Both the position numbers and the translations under genes were made by a program. A stretch of DNA of 64,000 bases from Kiloniellaceae bacterium (lineage in GTDB: Bacteria; Pseudomonadota; Alphaproteobacteria; Kiloniellales; J153), in NCBI GenBank assembly GCA_021776175.1, contig JAJFGJ010000008.1, positions 1 to 64,000 of the forward strand, in the 5' to 3' direction. Below are positions 26,050-35,603 of this stretch, in pieces. The notes under the pieces were generated by a model. The model was not told the DNA's origin and ran no database searches. It worked only from the letters and a program-made list of their open reading frames with translations. Numbering within the stretch: the stretch's first letter is position 1; each line of letters opens with the position of its first letter.

Positions 26050-26844
26050 ATGGACCGCCTAAGGGAGCTTGAAGCGCAGTCGATCTATATTTTGCGCGAG
26101 GCCTACAACAAGATCGACCCGCTGGCGATGCTGTGGTCGTTGGGGAAAGACTCCAACGTCATGATCTGGCTGGCGCGCAAAGCCTTCCTTGGTCATGTGC
26201 CTTTCCCGGCCGTCCATGTCGATACCGGGAAAAAATTCCCGGAAATGTACGAATTCCGCGCCCGTTACGCGGCCGAATGGAACCTCGACCTCTTGCTGTT
26301 CGATTGCCCGCCGATCGAGGAGATCGACCACGGCCTACCCCCCGCCGCCCGCTCGGCGGCGCGCAAGACAGCGGGCCTGAAACGGGCCATCGAGGCCAAG
26401 GGTTTCAAGGGCGTCATCGCCGGAATCCGGCGCGACGAACAGGCGACCCGGGCCAAGGAGAGGGTCTTCTCCCCGCGCGATCTCACCGGCCAGTGGGATT
26501 TCCGCGATCAGACGCCCGAGTTCTGGGATCAGTACAAGACCGACTTCCCGCCCGGAACGCACATCCGAATCCACCCGCTCCTGCAATGGACGGAGATCGA
26601 CATCTGGCGCTACATCAAGCGTGAGGATATCCCCTTGGTGCCGCTCTACTTCGCCCGCGGGGGCAAGCGTTACCGCTCCCTAGGCGACCAGGACATCACC
26701 AGCCCGGTGGCTTCCACGGCATCGACAATCGACGATATCATCGCCGAGTTGGAGACCACCAAGACCTCGGAACGGGCCGGGCGCGCCATGGACCACGAGC
26801 GCGAAGACGCCTTCGAGCGCCTGCGCGCCGACGGCTACATGTAG
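26050..26844 (+). CDS. cysD: Sulfate adenylyltransferase subunit 2
   Basis: With CysN, CysD makes adenosine 5'-phosphosulfate from sulfate and ATP, the first step of sulfate assimilation. The 264-residue protein carries the PP-loop motif SLGKDSNVM (usual SxGKDS), the [19 protein letters not shown] segment, [20 protein letters not shown] and the C-terminal [14 protein letters not shown], all typical of CysD. The downstream gene starts 12 bp later. No reductase gene (cysH/cysI) is nearby, so the pathway's later steps are elsewhere. Confidence 0.95.
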   Translation: MDRLRELEAQSIYILREAYNKIDPLAMLWSLGKDSNVMIWLARKAFLGHVPFPAVHVDTGKKFPEMYEFRARYAAEWNLDLLLFDCPPIEEIDHGLPPAARSAARKTAGLKRAIEAKGFKGVIAGIRRDEQATRAKERVFSPRDLTGQWDFRDQTPEFWDQYKTDFPPGTHIRIHPLLQWTEIDIWRYIKREDIPLVPLYFARGGKRYRSLGDQDITSPVASTASTIDDIIAELETTKTSERAGRAMDHEREDAFERLRADGYM

Positions 26845-26855
26845 GGGAAGCCGCC

Positions 26856-28754
26856 GTGACTTCCATTGAAACCGAGGCGAACGCCGCGTCACCGGCGGCC
26901 TGGCAATCCGCCCTGAAGATCGTGATCGTGGGCCATGTCGATCACGGTAAATCGACGCTGATAGGTCGCCTGCTCCACGACACGGGGTCGCTGCCCGAAG
27001 GCAAGCTCGAGGAACTGAAGGCGGCTTCGGCGCGCCGGGGCGTGCCCATCGAGTGGTCCTTCGCACTCGATGCGTTCCAGGCGGAGCGCGACCAGGCCGT
27101 GACCATCGATACCACGCAAATCCGTTTCAAGACCGCGCGCCGCGACTATGTCATTATCGACGCGCCGGGCCATCGTGAATTCCTCAAGAACATGGTCAGC
27201 GGGGCGTCCAGCGCCGATGCCGCGATCCTGGTGGTCGATGCCGCGGAAGGGGTGCGGGAGACCACGCGCCGGCACGGATACCTGCTGCACCTCCTGGGTA
27301 TCCGCCAGGTCGCGGTCGCCATCAACAAGATGGATTTGGCGGACTTCTCGCAGGCGCGCTTCGCCGAGGTCAAGGCGGAGATCGTCCGCTATCTGGATGG
27401 GATCGGCGTCACGCCCACCGCCATCGTGCCCATCTGCGGGCGCGACGGCGATAACATCGCGTCTGCCTCCCAACGCATGCCTTGGTACCAGGGGCCTGAC
27501 GCGGTGGCGGTGTTGGAGGGTTTCCAGGCTCAGGACGCGGCCACGGACCTGCCCCTGCGCCTGCCGATCCAGGACGTCTACAAGTTCGACCGGCGGCGTA
27601 TTCTGGCCGGGCGCATTGAATCCGGTGTCCTGCGAACCGGCGACACGCTGCTGTTTTCGCCCTCGAACAAGACCGCCAGGGTGCGCTCGATCGAATCCTG
27701 GCCCCAAGACGCGCGGCCGGGCGAAGCGCATGCCGGCGACAGCGTTAGCATCGTCCTGGAGGAACAGATTTTCGTCGAGCGCGGCGAGATCGCCAGCCAC
27801 ACTGAGCACCCGCCGCAATTGTCGACGGTGTTCCGGGGCACGGTCTTTTGGCTTGGGCACGCGCCTCTCGCCACCGGCAAGTCCTACAAGCTGAAACTGG
27901 CGACCCAGGAAATCCCGGTCACCGTTCAATCGGTGGAGAAGGTCATCGATACGGACAGCCTGGCCGCCGCCACGGCCGAGGAAGTCGAGCGCCACGAAGT
28001 CGCGGAGGTGATTCTGCGCAGCCGCCGGATCATGACACTGGATGAATTCCGCGCGATCCCGCGCTGTGGCCGCTTCGCCCTGATCGACGGCCACGAAACC
28101 GCGGGCGGCGGCATCGTCTCCATGGAAGGCTATCCCGACCAGCGCCAGGCCCTTCACGTCAAGGCGACCAACCTGACCAGCGTGGAACACGGCGTTGCCG
28201 CGGATATCCGCACCCATCGTAACGGCCATCGCGGCGGGATCATGTGGTTCACGGGTTTGTCCGGTGCCGGTAAATCCACATTGGCCATGGCGGTCGAGCA
28301 ACATCTCTTCAAGAAGGGATATCATGTCTACGTCCTGGACGGCGACAATGTGCGCCATGGCCTGAACGCCAACCTAGGATTCTCGCCCGAAGACCGGGTT
28401 GAAAACATACGCCGCGTCGGCGAAGTCGCGGCCTTGTTCGCCGATGCCGGATTCCTTTGCATCACCGCCTTTATCTCGCCCTATCAGGCCGACCGCGACC
28501 GGGCGCGCAAGGCCGCCAGTGGTGACTTCCACGAGATTTACATAGAGGCCGATCTCGCCACTTGCGAGCGCCGCGACCCCAAGGGTCTGTACCGTAAGGC
28601 CAGATCCGGCCAGATCGCCGATTTCACGGGGATCTCGGCCCCTTACGAGGCCCCCATGAATCCGGAACTAACGATCGAATCCGGCGACCGGCCGATCGAG
28701 GAATGCGTTCATGAAATCGTGGACTACATCTCGCGGGCGTTCAGGCTAAACTAG
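26856..28754 (+). CDS. cysNC: Bifunctional sulfate adenylyltransferase subunit 1 / APS kinase
   Basis: This 632-residue fusion pairs a GTPase-type CysN half ([10 protein letters not shown]26 onward; [16 protein letters not shown]) with a C-terminal APS kinase half (P-loop GLSGAGKST near residue 467, [10 protein letters not shown]). It energises APS synthesis by GTP hydrolysis and then phosphorylates APS to PAPS. The start is GTG 26856, preceded by AGGGGAAG and 12 bp from the cysD stop. The fused form is common in proteobacteria. Confidence 0.95.
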   Translation: MTSIETEANAASPAAWQSALKIVIVGHVDHGKSTLIGRLLHDTGSLPEGKLEELKAASARRGVPIEWSFALDAFQAERDQAVTIDTTQIRFKTARRDYVIIDAPGHREFLKNMVSGASSADAAILVVDAAEGVRETTRRHGYLLHLLGIRQVAVAINKMDLADFSQARFAEVKAEIVRYLDGIGVTPTAIVPICGRDGDNIASASQRMPWYQGPDAVAVLEGFQAQDAATDLPLRLPIQDVYKFDRRRILAGRIESGVLRTGDTLLFSPSNKTARVRSIESWPQDARPGEAHAGDSVSIVLEEQIFVERGEIASHTEHPPQLSTVFRGTVFWLGHAPLATGKSYKLKLATQEIPVTVQSVEKVIDTDSLAAATAEEVERHEVAEVILRSRRIMTLDEFRAIPRCGRFALIDGHETAGGGIVSMEGYPDQRQALHVKATNLTSVEHGVAADIRTHRNGHRGGIMWFTGLSGAGKSTLAMAVEQHLFKKGYHVYVLDGDNVRHGLNANLGFSPEDRVENIRRVGEVAALFADAGFLCITAFISPYQADRDRARKAASGDFHEIYIEADLATCERRDPKGLYRKARSGQIADFTGISAPYEAPMNPELTIESGDRPIEECVHEIVDYISRAFRLN

Positions 28755-28822
28755 CGCCAAGGAGGAGGCGGCGGACTCGCCATCGATTACTCGCCAACAA
28801 TTATCTTACCGAAAGAGGACCG

Positions 28823-29857
28823 ATGAACCGCGCCCTATCCTTCCCTTTCGCCCTCCTCCTGGGCTTCGCCGCCAGTGCCTGCGCCACCCCGCCCGCGCCT
28901 TTTCAGGCGGACGGCGGGCCCTGGGTCTCGGAGCTTGGGCGAGATCACGCCCTGGCCGGCAAGATTTGGTCCCGCGCCGCTGGAGGCTTCATAGATTCTA
29001 GCCAACTACTTGACAATATTATCGAATCCGATTTCGTGCTGCTGGGCGAGAAACACGACAACGAAGACCACCACCGCATCCAGGCCTGGATCGTCACCCA
29101 GTTGTTCACGCGCGGGCGGCGCCCGGCAATCGCCTTCGAGATGTTCAGGGTGGACCGGGCGGACGTCCTGCGCGACGCCATCGCGCGCCGGCCCCGCGAT
29201 GCCGCCGGCTTGGGGCCGGTCATGGGCTGGGAAAAAAGCGGCTGGCCCGATTGGCGGCAATACCGGCCGATCGCGCAGGCGGCGCTCGATGCCGGAGCCC
29301 CGATCCTGGCCGCCGACCTGGCGCGCCCGACGATCAATGCTATCAGCAAGGAAGGCACCGGGGCCCTGGGCGCGAGCCTAGTGGCGGAATTGGCGCTCGA
29401 CGGGCCCATGCCCAAAGAGATGGTGGAGTCCATGCGCCGGGAAATAATCGACGCCCATTGCGATATGCTTCCCGCCTCCATGATAGATCCCATGGCCACG
29501 GTCATGCGGGCCCGCGACGCTCATATGGCGGCCGTCTTGACCGGCGGCGCGGCGCTGGCCGGGCGCGACGGCGCCGTGCTCATCGCCGGCAAGGGCCACG
29601 CCCGCCGCGATCACGGCGTGCCCTACCACCTGGACCGCCTGGCCCCGGGGCGGAACACGGACAGCATCGCCATGGTCGAAGTCGCGCCGGGCGAAACCGG
29701 CCCCTCGGCTTACGCCGCGCGGTTCAATGCCATGGCCCTGCCCTACGATTACGTCTGGTTTACCCCCCGCCTGGACACGCCCCCCGCATGCGAAAGATTC
29801 GCCGACCAATTGCGCAAGGCCAAGGAACGCCACCAAAACAAGCGCGAAAGCGATTAG
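28823..29857 (+). CDS. ChaN-like lipoprotein (haem/iron-related family)
   Basis: This 344-residue protein has a lipoprotein signal (lipobox AASAC, C20). Family motifs include VLLGEKHDNEDHHRIQAW, PAIAFEMF near residue 108, and later HAR and GAVLIAGKGHARRDHGVP, matching ChaN/DUF399 proteins implicated in haem-linked iron uptake. It should be anchored to a membrane facing the periplasm. It stands after cysNC in the same direction with a 68-bp gap and its own ribosome site AAAGAGG; a link to sulfate metabolism is not evident. Confidence 0.8.
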   Translation: MNRALSFPFALLLGFAASACATPPAPFQADGGPWVSELGRDHALAGKIWSRAAGGFIDSSQLLDNIIESDFVLLGEKHDNEDHHRIQAWIVTQLFTRGRRPAIAFEMFRVDRADVLRDAIARRPRDAAGLGPVMGWEKSGWPDWRQYRPIAQAALDAGAPILAADLARPTINAISKEGTGALGASLVAELALDGPMPKEMVESMRREIIDAHCDMLPASMIDPMATVMRARDAHMAAVLTGGAALAGRDGAVLIAGKGHARRDHGVPYHLDRLAPGRNTDSIAMVEVAPGETGPSAYAARFNAMALPYDYVWFTPRLDTPPACERFADQLRKAKERHQNKRESD

Positions 29858-29902
29858 GCCTTGGCCTCGCGGGGAGGCGCTAGAGTGTGTTAACCTGAGG
29901 TC

Positions 29903-30133
29903 ATGGCATTGTTCGCGCAAATTCCCAAGCCGCCGCCGGACCCGCCGCCCGAACCCTTCCGCAAACCGAACGGCGACGGTAAGGACGTGCCTGAAACGCC
30001 GCCCGTTGTGCCGCCGCTTCCACCCTACGAAATCCCGCCGGAGCCGCCGCCGGCGGTCAAGCGGACAAACCCGCCGCCGCCAGTTGCCGCGCCAGGGCTG
30101 GATATGTATAGACTACGGCGAAGCGGGCATTAA
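29903..30133 (+). CDS. Proline-rich small protein, unrecognised (76 aa)
   Basis: The ORF from ATG 29903 has a GAGG-like site just before it. The product is extremely Pro-rich: PPPDPPPEP, PPVVPPLPP, PPEPPPAV and NPPPPVAAP segments, ending in a basic RLRRSGH. No signal peptide, cysteine or catalytic motif is present. It resembles a disordered linker more than an enzyme. It lies between the ChaN-like gene and the antiporter operon. It may be a real small protein or a chance ORF in G+C-rich DNA. Confidence 0.35.
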   Translation: MALFAQIPKPPPDPPPEPFRKPNGDGKDVPETPPVVPPLPPYEIPPEPPPAVKRTNPPPPVAAPGLDMYRLRRSGH

Positions 30134-30182
30134 GACCCGGCAACGTTAGAATATGAGACACTGAGGGGGCGAAGGATCGCTG

Positions 30183-30683
30183 GTGCTGCACGCTGTTAGT
30201 CTCGGCTTGGTCCTCTATGGCACCTGGTTGCTGTTTTCCGGGATTTACACGCCGCTGCTGATGGGTTTGGGCGCCGTGTCCTGCCTGGCGGTCGTGGGAA
30301 TCGCCCATCGCATGGATGTGGTTGATCGCGAGGGCCACCCGATTCACCTGGGTTGGCGCGCCCTTACCTATTGGATGTGGCTGGCGGTCGAGATCGTCAA
30401 GGCCAACATCGACGTCGCGCGGCGCATTCTCGACCCCAAGATGCCGATCGACCCCGTCGTGGTCACGGTCAAGGCCAGCCAGGGCTCGGAACTCGGCCAA
30501 GTCATCTACGCCAACTCCATCACCCTGACACCCGGCACTGTCTCGATCCGCATTAACGACAACGCGATCCTGGTCCACGCCATCGCCACGGAACTCGCCG
30601 AGGATATCCAGTCCGGGGCCATGGACCGGCGCGTGACGGCCATGGAGGGCGCCGGCCCGCCGCCATCGGAGGACGCTCGATGA
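30183..30683 (+). CDS. mnhE: Multisubunit Na+/H+ antiporter subunit E
   Basis: This 166-residue membrane protein has two or three N-terminal transmembrane helices and the family segment SITLTPGTVSIRINDNAILVHAI, typical of MnhE/MrpE. It is an accessory subunit of the Mrp complex. The GTG start at 30183 follows a G-rich ribosome site. It is the first gene of an antiporter operon running to 37814; the stop overlaps the mnhF ATG by 4 bp. Confidence 0.9.
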   Translation: MLHAVSLGLVLYGTWLLFSGIYTPLLMGLGAVSCLAVVGIAHRMDVVDREGHPIHLGWRALTYWMWLAVEIVKANIDVARRILDPKMPIDPVVVTVKASQGSELGQVIYANSITLTPGTVSIRINDNAILVHAIATELAEDIQSGAMDRRVTAMEGAGPPPSEDAR

Positions 30684-30967
30684 TGTTCTTCGCCGCCACC
30701 CTCGCCATCCTGGTCACCATGGGCCTGGCCCTGATCCGCGCGCTTATGGGACCAACCGTTTACGACCGGGTTCTGGCGGTAAACACCTTCGGCACCAAAA
30801 CGGTCCTGCTGATCGCGCTGCTCGGCTTCCTGACCGGACGGCCGGATTTTCTGGATATCAGCCTGGTCTATGCCTTGATCAATTTCATCGGCACCATCGC
30901 GGTACTGAAACTCATCAAGTACGGCGACCTGGGAACGATCGGACAGGAAACGGAGCCTAAACCGTGA
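30680..30967 (+). CDS. mnhF: Multisubunit Na+/H+ antiporter subunit F
   Basis: This 95-residue protein has three hydrophobic helices and the family pattern RALMGPTVYDRVLAVNTFGTK followed by FLDISLVYALINFIGTIAVLK. MrpF is a small membrane subunit of the cation/proton antiporter. It overlaps mnhE (ATGA) and mnhG (GTGA), showing tight coupling. Confidence 0.9.
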   Translation: MMFFAATLAILVTMGLALIRALMGPTVYDRVLAVNTFGTKTVLLIALLGFLTGRPDFLDISLVYALINFIGTIAVLKLIKYGDLGTIGQETEPKP

Positions 30968-31305
30968 TGCAAGTCGCGCTCGACATCCTAAGCTGGCTGC
31001 TTTTGATCGCGGGCTCGGCCTTCGCGCTCATCGGCGCGGCCGGTCTGATCCGCTTTCCCGACGTTTACGCCCGCATGCACGCCGCCGGCATCACCGACAC
31101 ACTGGGCGCCGGCTTAATTATCTCCGGCCTGATGATTCAAGGCGGTTTCACCCTGGTCACCGTCAAGCTGGCCGCGATCCTGATCTTCCTGCTCTATACC
31201 AGCCCGACATCGACCTACGCCCTAGCCAACGCCGCCTACAGCCGCGGTCTTCAACCCTTGCTCGGCAAACGCGATGCCGATACGGCGGAGAAAGAGTCAT
31301 CGTAA
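30964..31305 (+). CDS. mnhG: Multisubunit Na+/H+ antiporter subunit G
   Basis: This 113-residue protein has three transmembrane segments and the MnhG signature GLIRFPDVYARMHAAGITDTLG. The start may be GTG 30964, overlapping the mnhF stop, or ATG 30967 immediately after. The C-terminus is hydrophilic. It is part of the antiporter operon. Confidence 0.9.
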   Translation: MMQVALDILSWLLLIAGSAFALIGAAGLIRFPDVYARMHAAGITDTLGAGLIISGLMIQGGFTLVTVKLAAILIFLLYTSPTSTYALANAAYSRGLQPLLGKRDADTAEKESS

Positions 31306-31343
31306 ACATCGTCGATATCGTCCTGCTGTCGTTCCTGGCGGTC

Positions 31344-31835
31344 ATGGCCATGGGAATCGTGCGGCTGGACAACCTCTTGGCGGTGGTCATGCTGAGCGGT
31401 ATTTACAGCCTGATTTCAGCGGGCCTGTTCGTCACCCTGGATGCCGTCGACGTGGCGTTCACGGAAGCCTCCGTCGGCGGCGGCATCGCCACGGTGCTGA
31501 TGCTGGCGACCCTGGCCTTGACCGGCGACACGGAAAAGCAGGGCAAGGGCAAATTGCAGTTCATGCCCCTGGCCGTGGTCGCGGTAACCGGCGCACTTCT
31601 GATCTACGGGACCCTCGACATGCCGAGCTTCGGCGACGCCATGGCGCCGATCCATCAGCACGTCGCGCCGCGATATATCGCGGAAGCGCCTCAGACGACC
31701 GGTATCCCGAACATCGTCACCTCGGTTCTGGCCAGCTACCGGGGTTACGACACCATGGGCGAGCTGGCCGTGATCTTCACCGCCGGCATCGGGGTCATGT
31801 TGATTCTGGGCACCGGCCGGCGGCGGGACGACTGA
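31344..31835 (+). CDS. Antiporter subunit with DUF4040 (MbhD-like / MrpA C-terminal-like)
   Basis: The 163-residue protein from ATG 31344 shows LLAVVMLSGIYSLISAGLFV and DAVDVAFTEASVGGGIATVLML, the DUF4040 signature found as MbhD or in the C-terminal part of MrpA. The C-terminal half (YDTMGELAVIFTAGIGVMLILG) resembles the MnhB N-terminal or MbhE-type extension. Family-like residues VNIVDIVLLSFLAV precede the ATG in frame (from 31302), but no ATG, GTG or TTG opens them; see findings. The next gene starts 3 bp after the stop. Confidence 0.8.
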   Translation: MAMGIVRLDNLLAVVMLSGIYSLISAGLFVTLDAVDVAFTEASVGGGIATVLMLATLALTGDTEKQGKGKLQFMPLAVVAVTGALLIYGTLDMPSFGDAMAPIHQHVAPRYIAEAPQTTGIPNIVTSVLASYRGYDTMGELAVIFTAGIGVMLILGTGRRRDD

Positions 31836-31838
31836 GCC

Positions 31839-32282
31839 ATGTCCATGCTTCATCGCCATTTCATTCTGCGCATTACCACCAAGCTGTTGATGCCGTTCAT
31901 CCTGATGTTCGCGCTCTATGTGCAGTTTCATGGCGATTTCGGCCCCGGCGGCGGTTTCCAGGCCGGGGTGATTTTCGGCGCCGGTTTCATTCTCTACGCC
32001 CTGATCTACGGGATCGATGCGGCCGAGAAGGTCACGCCGCCGGGATTGATCCGGGCGGTCATGGCCCTTGGCCTGCTGCTTTATGTCGGCGTCGGCTACT
32101 TCGGCATGTTCCTGGGCGGCGCCTTCCTGGATTACAACGTCCTGCGGCACGATCCGGTCCACGGCCAGCACCTGGGCATAACCTTGGTCGAGCTTGGCGT
32201 CGGAACGACCGTCGCGGCGACCATGATCACGGTGTTTTTCAGCTTCGCCGGCCGGATGCGGCGCGGGAAGCGGCCTGAGTAA
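31839..32282 (+). CDS. mnhB: Multisubunit Na+/H+ antiporter subunit B
   Basis: This 147-residue membrane protein has four hydrophobic helices and the MnhB/MrpB signature GDFGPGGGFQAGVIFGAGFILYAL. It forms part of the Mrp ion path assembly. It sits 3 bp after the DUF4040 gene and shares one base with the next start (stop TAA / start ATG). Confidence 0.92.
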   Translation: MSMLHRHFILRITTKLLMPFILMFALYVQFHGDFGPGGGFQAGVIFGAGFILYALIYGIDAAEKVTPPGLIRAVMALGLLLYVGVGYFGMFLGGAFLDYNVLRHDPVHGQHLGITLVELGVGTTVAATMITVFFSFAGRMRRGKRPE

Positions 32283-32650
32283 TGGCGGATTTTCCCGGCC
32301 TCTTTAATTACTGGATTGTCATCGTCCTGATGATGACCGGTTTTTACGTCGTCATCGCGCGCGGCAATCTGGTCAAGAAAATCGTCGGCCTGAATATCTT
32401 TCAGACCTCGGTTTTCATTCTCTACATCTCCATGGGCAAGGTCGATGGCGGTACCGCGCCGATCATCGTCGAGGGGACCGTGGGCGCCGGCGTGACCTAC
32501 TCCAACCCCCTGCCCCATGTCCTGATCCTGACCGCCATCGTCGTCGGCATCGCCACGACGGCCCTGGGCCTGGCCCTGATCGTGCGCATCAAGGAAGCCT
32601 ACGGCACGATCGAGGAAGACGAAATCTTCGCCAAGGACGAACCGGAGTGA
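32282..32650 (+). CDS. mnhC: Multisubunit Na+/H+ antiporter subunit C (NuoK-like)
   Basis: This 122-residue protein has three transmembrane helices: an N-terminal one (YWIVIVLMMTGFYVVIA), GLNIFQTSVFILYIS, and ALILTAIVVGIATTALGLAL-type sequence. It is homologous to NuoK of complex I. The C-terminal tail is acidic. The stop TGA overlaps the following GTG start. Confidence 0.9.
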   Translation: MADFPGLFNYWIVIVLMMTGFYVVIARGNLVKKIVGLNIFQTSVFILYISMGKVDGGTAPIIVEGTVGAGVTYSNPLPHVLILTAIVVGIATTALGLALIVRIKEAYGTIEEDEIFAKDEPE

Positions 32651-34128
32651 TCGCCGCGCACCTGCCCGTCCTGCAGATCGTGGTGCCGCTGATCGCGGCC
32701 CCGATATGCCTGCTGCTGCGCCGGGGCTCCCTGGCCTGGGGTCTGTCCTTGGCGGTCAGCCTGGCGGTCCTGGTCATCGCCGCCAATTTGCTAACCCAGG
32801 TTCTCGAAAGCGGCCCGATCTCGTACCAACTTGGCGGCTGGGCCCCGCCCTGGGGTATCGAATACCGGATCGATGTGCTGAACTCCTTCGTGCTTTTGAT
32901 CGTCGCCGCCATTGGCGCGGTCGTGCTGGCCTACGCGCGGCGCAGTGTCGCGCAAGAACTGCCCGAGTCCCAGCAGAGCGGATTTTACACCGCGCTTCTG
33001 CTCTGCCTGGCCGGCCTTCTCGGAGTCACGGTCACCGGCGACGCCTTCAATCTTTTCGTGTTTTTGGAGATCTCCTCGCTGTCGTCCTACGTGTTGATTT
33101 CCATGGGACGCGACCGGCGGGCGCTGACCGCCGCCTTCCAATACCTGGTCATGGGAACCATCGGCGCGACCTTCATCGTCATCGGCATCGGCCTGCTGTA
33201 TATGGCGACCGGCACCTTGAACATGGCCGATCTGGGCGCACGCCTGCCGGCGGCGGGCGCCAGCCGCACGGTTCTCGCCGCCTTCGCCTTCCTGACCGTT
33301 GGGGCGACCCTGAAATTAGCCCTCTTCCCGTTGCATTTCTGGCTGCCCAACGCCTATGCCTACGCGCCCTCCGCGGTCACCGCGTTCCTGGCGGCGACCG
33401 CGACCAAGGTTTCGATCTACATCCTGCTGCGGTTCTTTTACACGATATTCGGCCCCGCCTTCGCGGCCGCCGACATCACGCTTCAAAGCCTGCTGATCCC
33501 GCTGGCCACGGTCGCGGTTTTGGTGTGCTCCACGGTCGCGATATTTCAGAACAACGTGAAACGCATGCTGGCCTATTCCAGCATCGCGCAGATCGGCTAC
33601 ATGATGATCGGCATCGGCTTCGGCACCGCGACCGGCCTGACCGCGGGCATTGTCCACCTGTTCAACCACGCGCTCACCAAGGGCGGCCTGTTCCTGGTGC
33701 TGGGGTGCGTGGTTCTGCGAGCCGGGTCGTGCCGTCTCGACGATCTGGCGGGCCTGGGCCGGCGCATGCCCTTGACCATGTTCGGTTTCGTGCTTGGCGG
33801 CCTGAGTCTGATCGGGGTGCCCCTGACCGCCGGATTCGTCAGCAAGTGGTATCTGGTCCAAGCCGCGATCGAACAGGGCAACTGGCTGGTGGCGGCGGCG
33901 ATCCTCGCCGGGTCGCTATTGGCCTTGATCTATGTCTGGCGGGTGGTCGAGGCCGCCTATCTGCGCCCGGCGCCCGAGAACGCGCCCGAGGCCGCCGAGG
34001 CGCCCTGGTCGATGCTGATCCCGGCCTGGATTCTGATCGGCGCCAGCGTTTATTTCGGCGTCGAGACCTCGCTTAGCGTCGGCGTCGCGAGCGAGGCGGC
34101 GCGGTTCCTGCTGGGAGGCGCGGGATGA
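32647..34128 (+). CDS. mnhD: Multisubunit Na+/H+ antiporter subunit D (NuoL/M/N-like)
   Basis: This 493-residue polytopic protein of the proton-conducting antiporter family has about 14 hydrophobic segments. Typical motifs are visible: FLEISSLSSYVLISMG near residues 138-155, the Lys-bearing LKLALFPLHFWLPNAYAYAP, and NNVKRMLAYSSIAQIGYM. It starts with GTG overlapping the mnhC stop (GTGA) and ends overlapping the next ATG. It should form one ion-translocating channel of the complex. Confidence 0.9.
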   Translation: MIAAHLPVLQIVVPLIAAPICLLLRRGSLAWGLSLAVSLAVLVIAANLLTQVLESGPISYQLGGWAPPWGIEYRIDVLNSFVLLIVAAIGAVVLAYARRSVAQELPESQQSGFYTALLLCLAGLLGVTVTGDAFNLFVFLEISSLSSYVLISMGRDRRALTAAFQYLVMGTIGATFIVIGIGLLYMATGTLNMADLGARLPAAGASRTVLAAFAFLTVGATLKLALFPLHFWLPNAYAYAPSAVTAFLAATATKVSIYILLRFFYTIFGPAFAAADITLQSLLIPLATVAVLVCSTVAIFQNNVKRMLAYSSIAQIGYMMIGIGFGTATGLTAGIVHLFNHALTKGGLFLVLGCVVLRAGSCRLDDLAGLGRRMPLTMFGFVLGGLSLIGVPLTAGFVSKWYLVQAAIEQGNWLVAAAILAGSLLALIYVWRVVEAAYLRPAPENAPEAAEAPWSMLIPAWILIGASVYFGVETSLSVGVASEAARFLLGGAG

Positions 34129-35603
34129 GCGGCGACGGCGCGATCCTGCTGGCGATCCTGATCCCCCTGGCCGGCGCGGTCCCAATCGCCCTCGCCGGAA
34201 GCCGGCCCAACCTGCGCGAGGCGCTAACCCTGGTCACGGCGGCCGCGCTTTTCATCGTGGTCCTGACCCTGGTGCCCGAGGTCGCGGCCGGAGACCGGCC
34301 CCGCGCGACCCTGATCGAGATGCTGCCGGGCCTGCCGCTCGCCTTCGAGGTCGAGCCCCTGGGCATGCTTTTCGCCCTGATCGCCTCCGGCCTGTGGATC
34401 GTCAACTCGATCTATTCGATCGGCTATATGCGCGCCAATAAGGAACAGAACCAAACCCGCTTCTACGTCTGTTTCGCCCTGGCGATCTCCAGCACCATGG
34501 GTATCGCGCTCGCCGGGAACATGATGACCCTGTTCGTTTTCTACGAGGCCCTGACCCTCAGCACCTATCCGCTGGTCACCCACAAGGGCAACGAGGACGC
34601 GCGGCGCGGTGGGCGGACCTATCTGGGGATTCTGCTATCGACATCCATCGGGTTGCAGCTTCTCGCCATCCTTTGGACCTGGCAAGTTGCTGGAACCCTG
34701 GACTTTACCCTGGGCGGAATTTTAGACGGCAAGGTGTCGGGCCCGGTCGTCGGCATTCTGCTGCTGTTGTACATGTACGGCATCGGCAAGGCGGCCTTGA
34801 TGCCGCTGCACCGCTGGCTGCCAGCGGCCATGGTCGCGCCGACCCCGGTCAGCGCGCTTTTGCATGCGGTGGCGGTGGTCAAGGCCGGCGTCTTCACGGT
34901 CTTGAAGGTGGTCATTTACATCTTCGGCGTCGATTTCCTGCACCTTTCCGGCCACGGCCAGTGGCTCGCCTACATCGCCGCCGCGACGATCCTGATCGCC
35001 TCTCTAGTGGCCATGACCAAGGACAATCTCAAGGCCCGGCTGGCCTACTCGACCGTCAGCCAGCTCGCCTACATCGTGCTCGGCGCCGCCTTGGCGAACT
35101 TTTGGGGGATCATGGGCGGCAGCATGCATCTGGCCATGCACGCGGTCGGCAAGATCACCTTGTTCTTCTGCGCCGGCGCCATCTACACGGCGGCGCACAA
35201 GACCGAAATTAGCGAGATGAACGGCCTGGGCCGGGTCATGCCATTCACCTTCGGAGCCTTCATGATCGGGGCCTTGAGCATTGTCGGCTTGCCGCCCATG
35301 GGCGGGCTTTGGAGCAAGTGGTACTTGGCCATGGGCGCGCTCGAGTCCGATCAAATCCTGCTGGTGGGCGTCCTGATGCTGAGTTCCCTGCTCAACGTGG
35401 CCTATCTGATGTCGATTCCGGTACGCGGGTTTTTTGGCAAGGTCACGGGTTCGCCGGGGAGCGCCGAAGGCGCGGCCGTCGTTATCAAGGAAGCCCCCCT
35501 GGCGTGCCTGATCGCCATCGGCTTGACGGCAAGCGGCTGTATCGTCCTTTTCTTCGCCCCGGATGCGCTGGTATCGCTGCTCCGGCCTCTCGTATCGCCT
35601 TAG
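34125..35603 (+). CDS. Second proton-conducting antiporter subunit (MrpD/A-like)
   Basis: This 492-residue polytopic protein of the NuoL/M/N family carries VFYEALTLSTYPLVTHKG, GKAALMPLHRWLPAAMVAPTPVSALLHA and DNLKARLAYSTVSQLAY motifs. It is homologous to mnhD but diverged. The ATG overlaps the mnhD stop. Its TAG stop is also the left end of the inserted repeat element at 35601, so the natural C-terminus may have been altered by the insertion. It could correspond to the split N-terminal part of MrpA. Confidence 0.88.
   Translation: MSGDGAILLAILIPLAGAVPIALAGSRPNLREALTLVTAAALFIVVLTLVPEVAAGDRPRATLIEMLPGLPLAFEVEPLGMLFALIASGLWIVNSIYSIGYMRANKEQNQTRFYVCFALAISSTMGIALAGNMMTLFVFYEALTLSTYPLVTHKGNEDARRGGRTYLGILLSTSIGLQLLAILWTWQVAGTLDFTLGGILDGKVSGPVVGILLLLYMYGIGKAALMPLHRWLPAAMVAPTPVSALLHAVAVVKAGVFTVLKVVIYIFGVDFLHLSGHGQWLAYIAAATILIASLVAMTKDNLKARLAYSTVSQLAYIVLGAALANFWGIMGGSMHLAMHAVGKITLFFCAGAIYTAAHKTEISEMNGLGRVMPFTFGAFMIGALSIVGLPPMGGLWSKWYLAMGALESDQILLVGVLMLSSLLNVAYLMSIPVRGFFGKVTGSPGSAEGAAVVIKEAPLACLIAIGLTASGCIVLFFAPDALVSLLRPLVSP

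Noticed and set aside
31274..32278. 334-codon frame across the antiporter genes
   Set aside because: Out-of-frame shadow of the DUF4040 and mnhB genes; His/Arg-rich with no transmembrane pattern.
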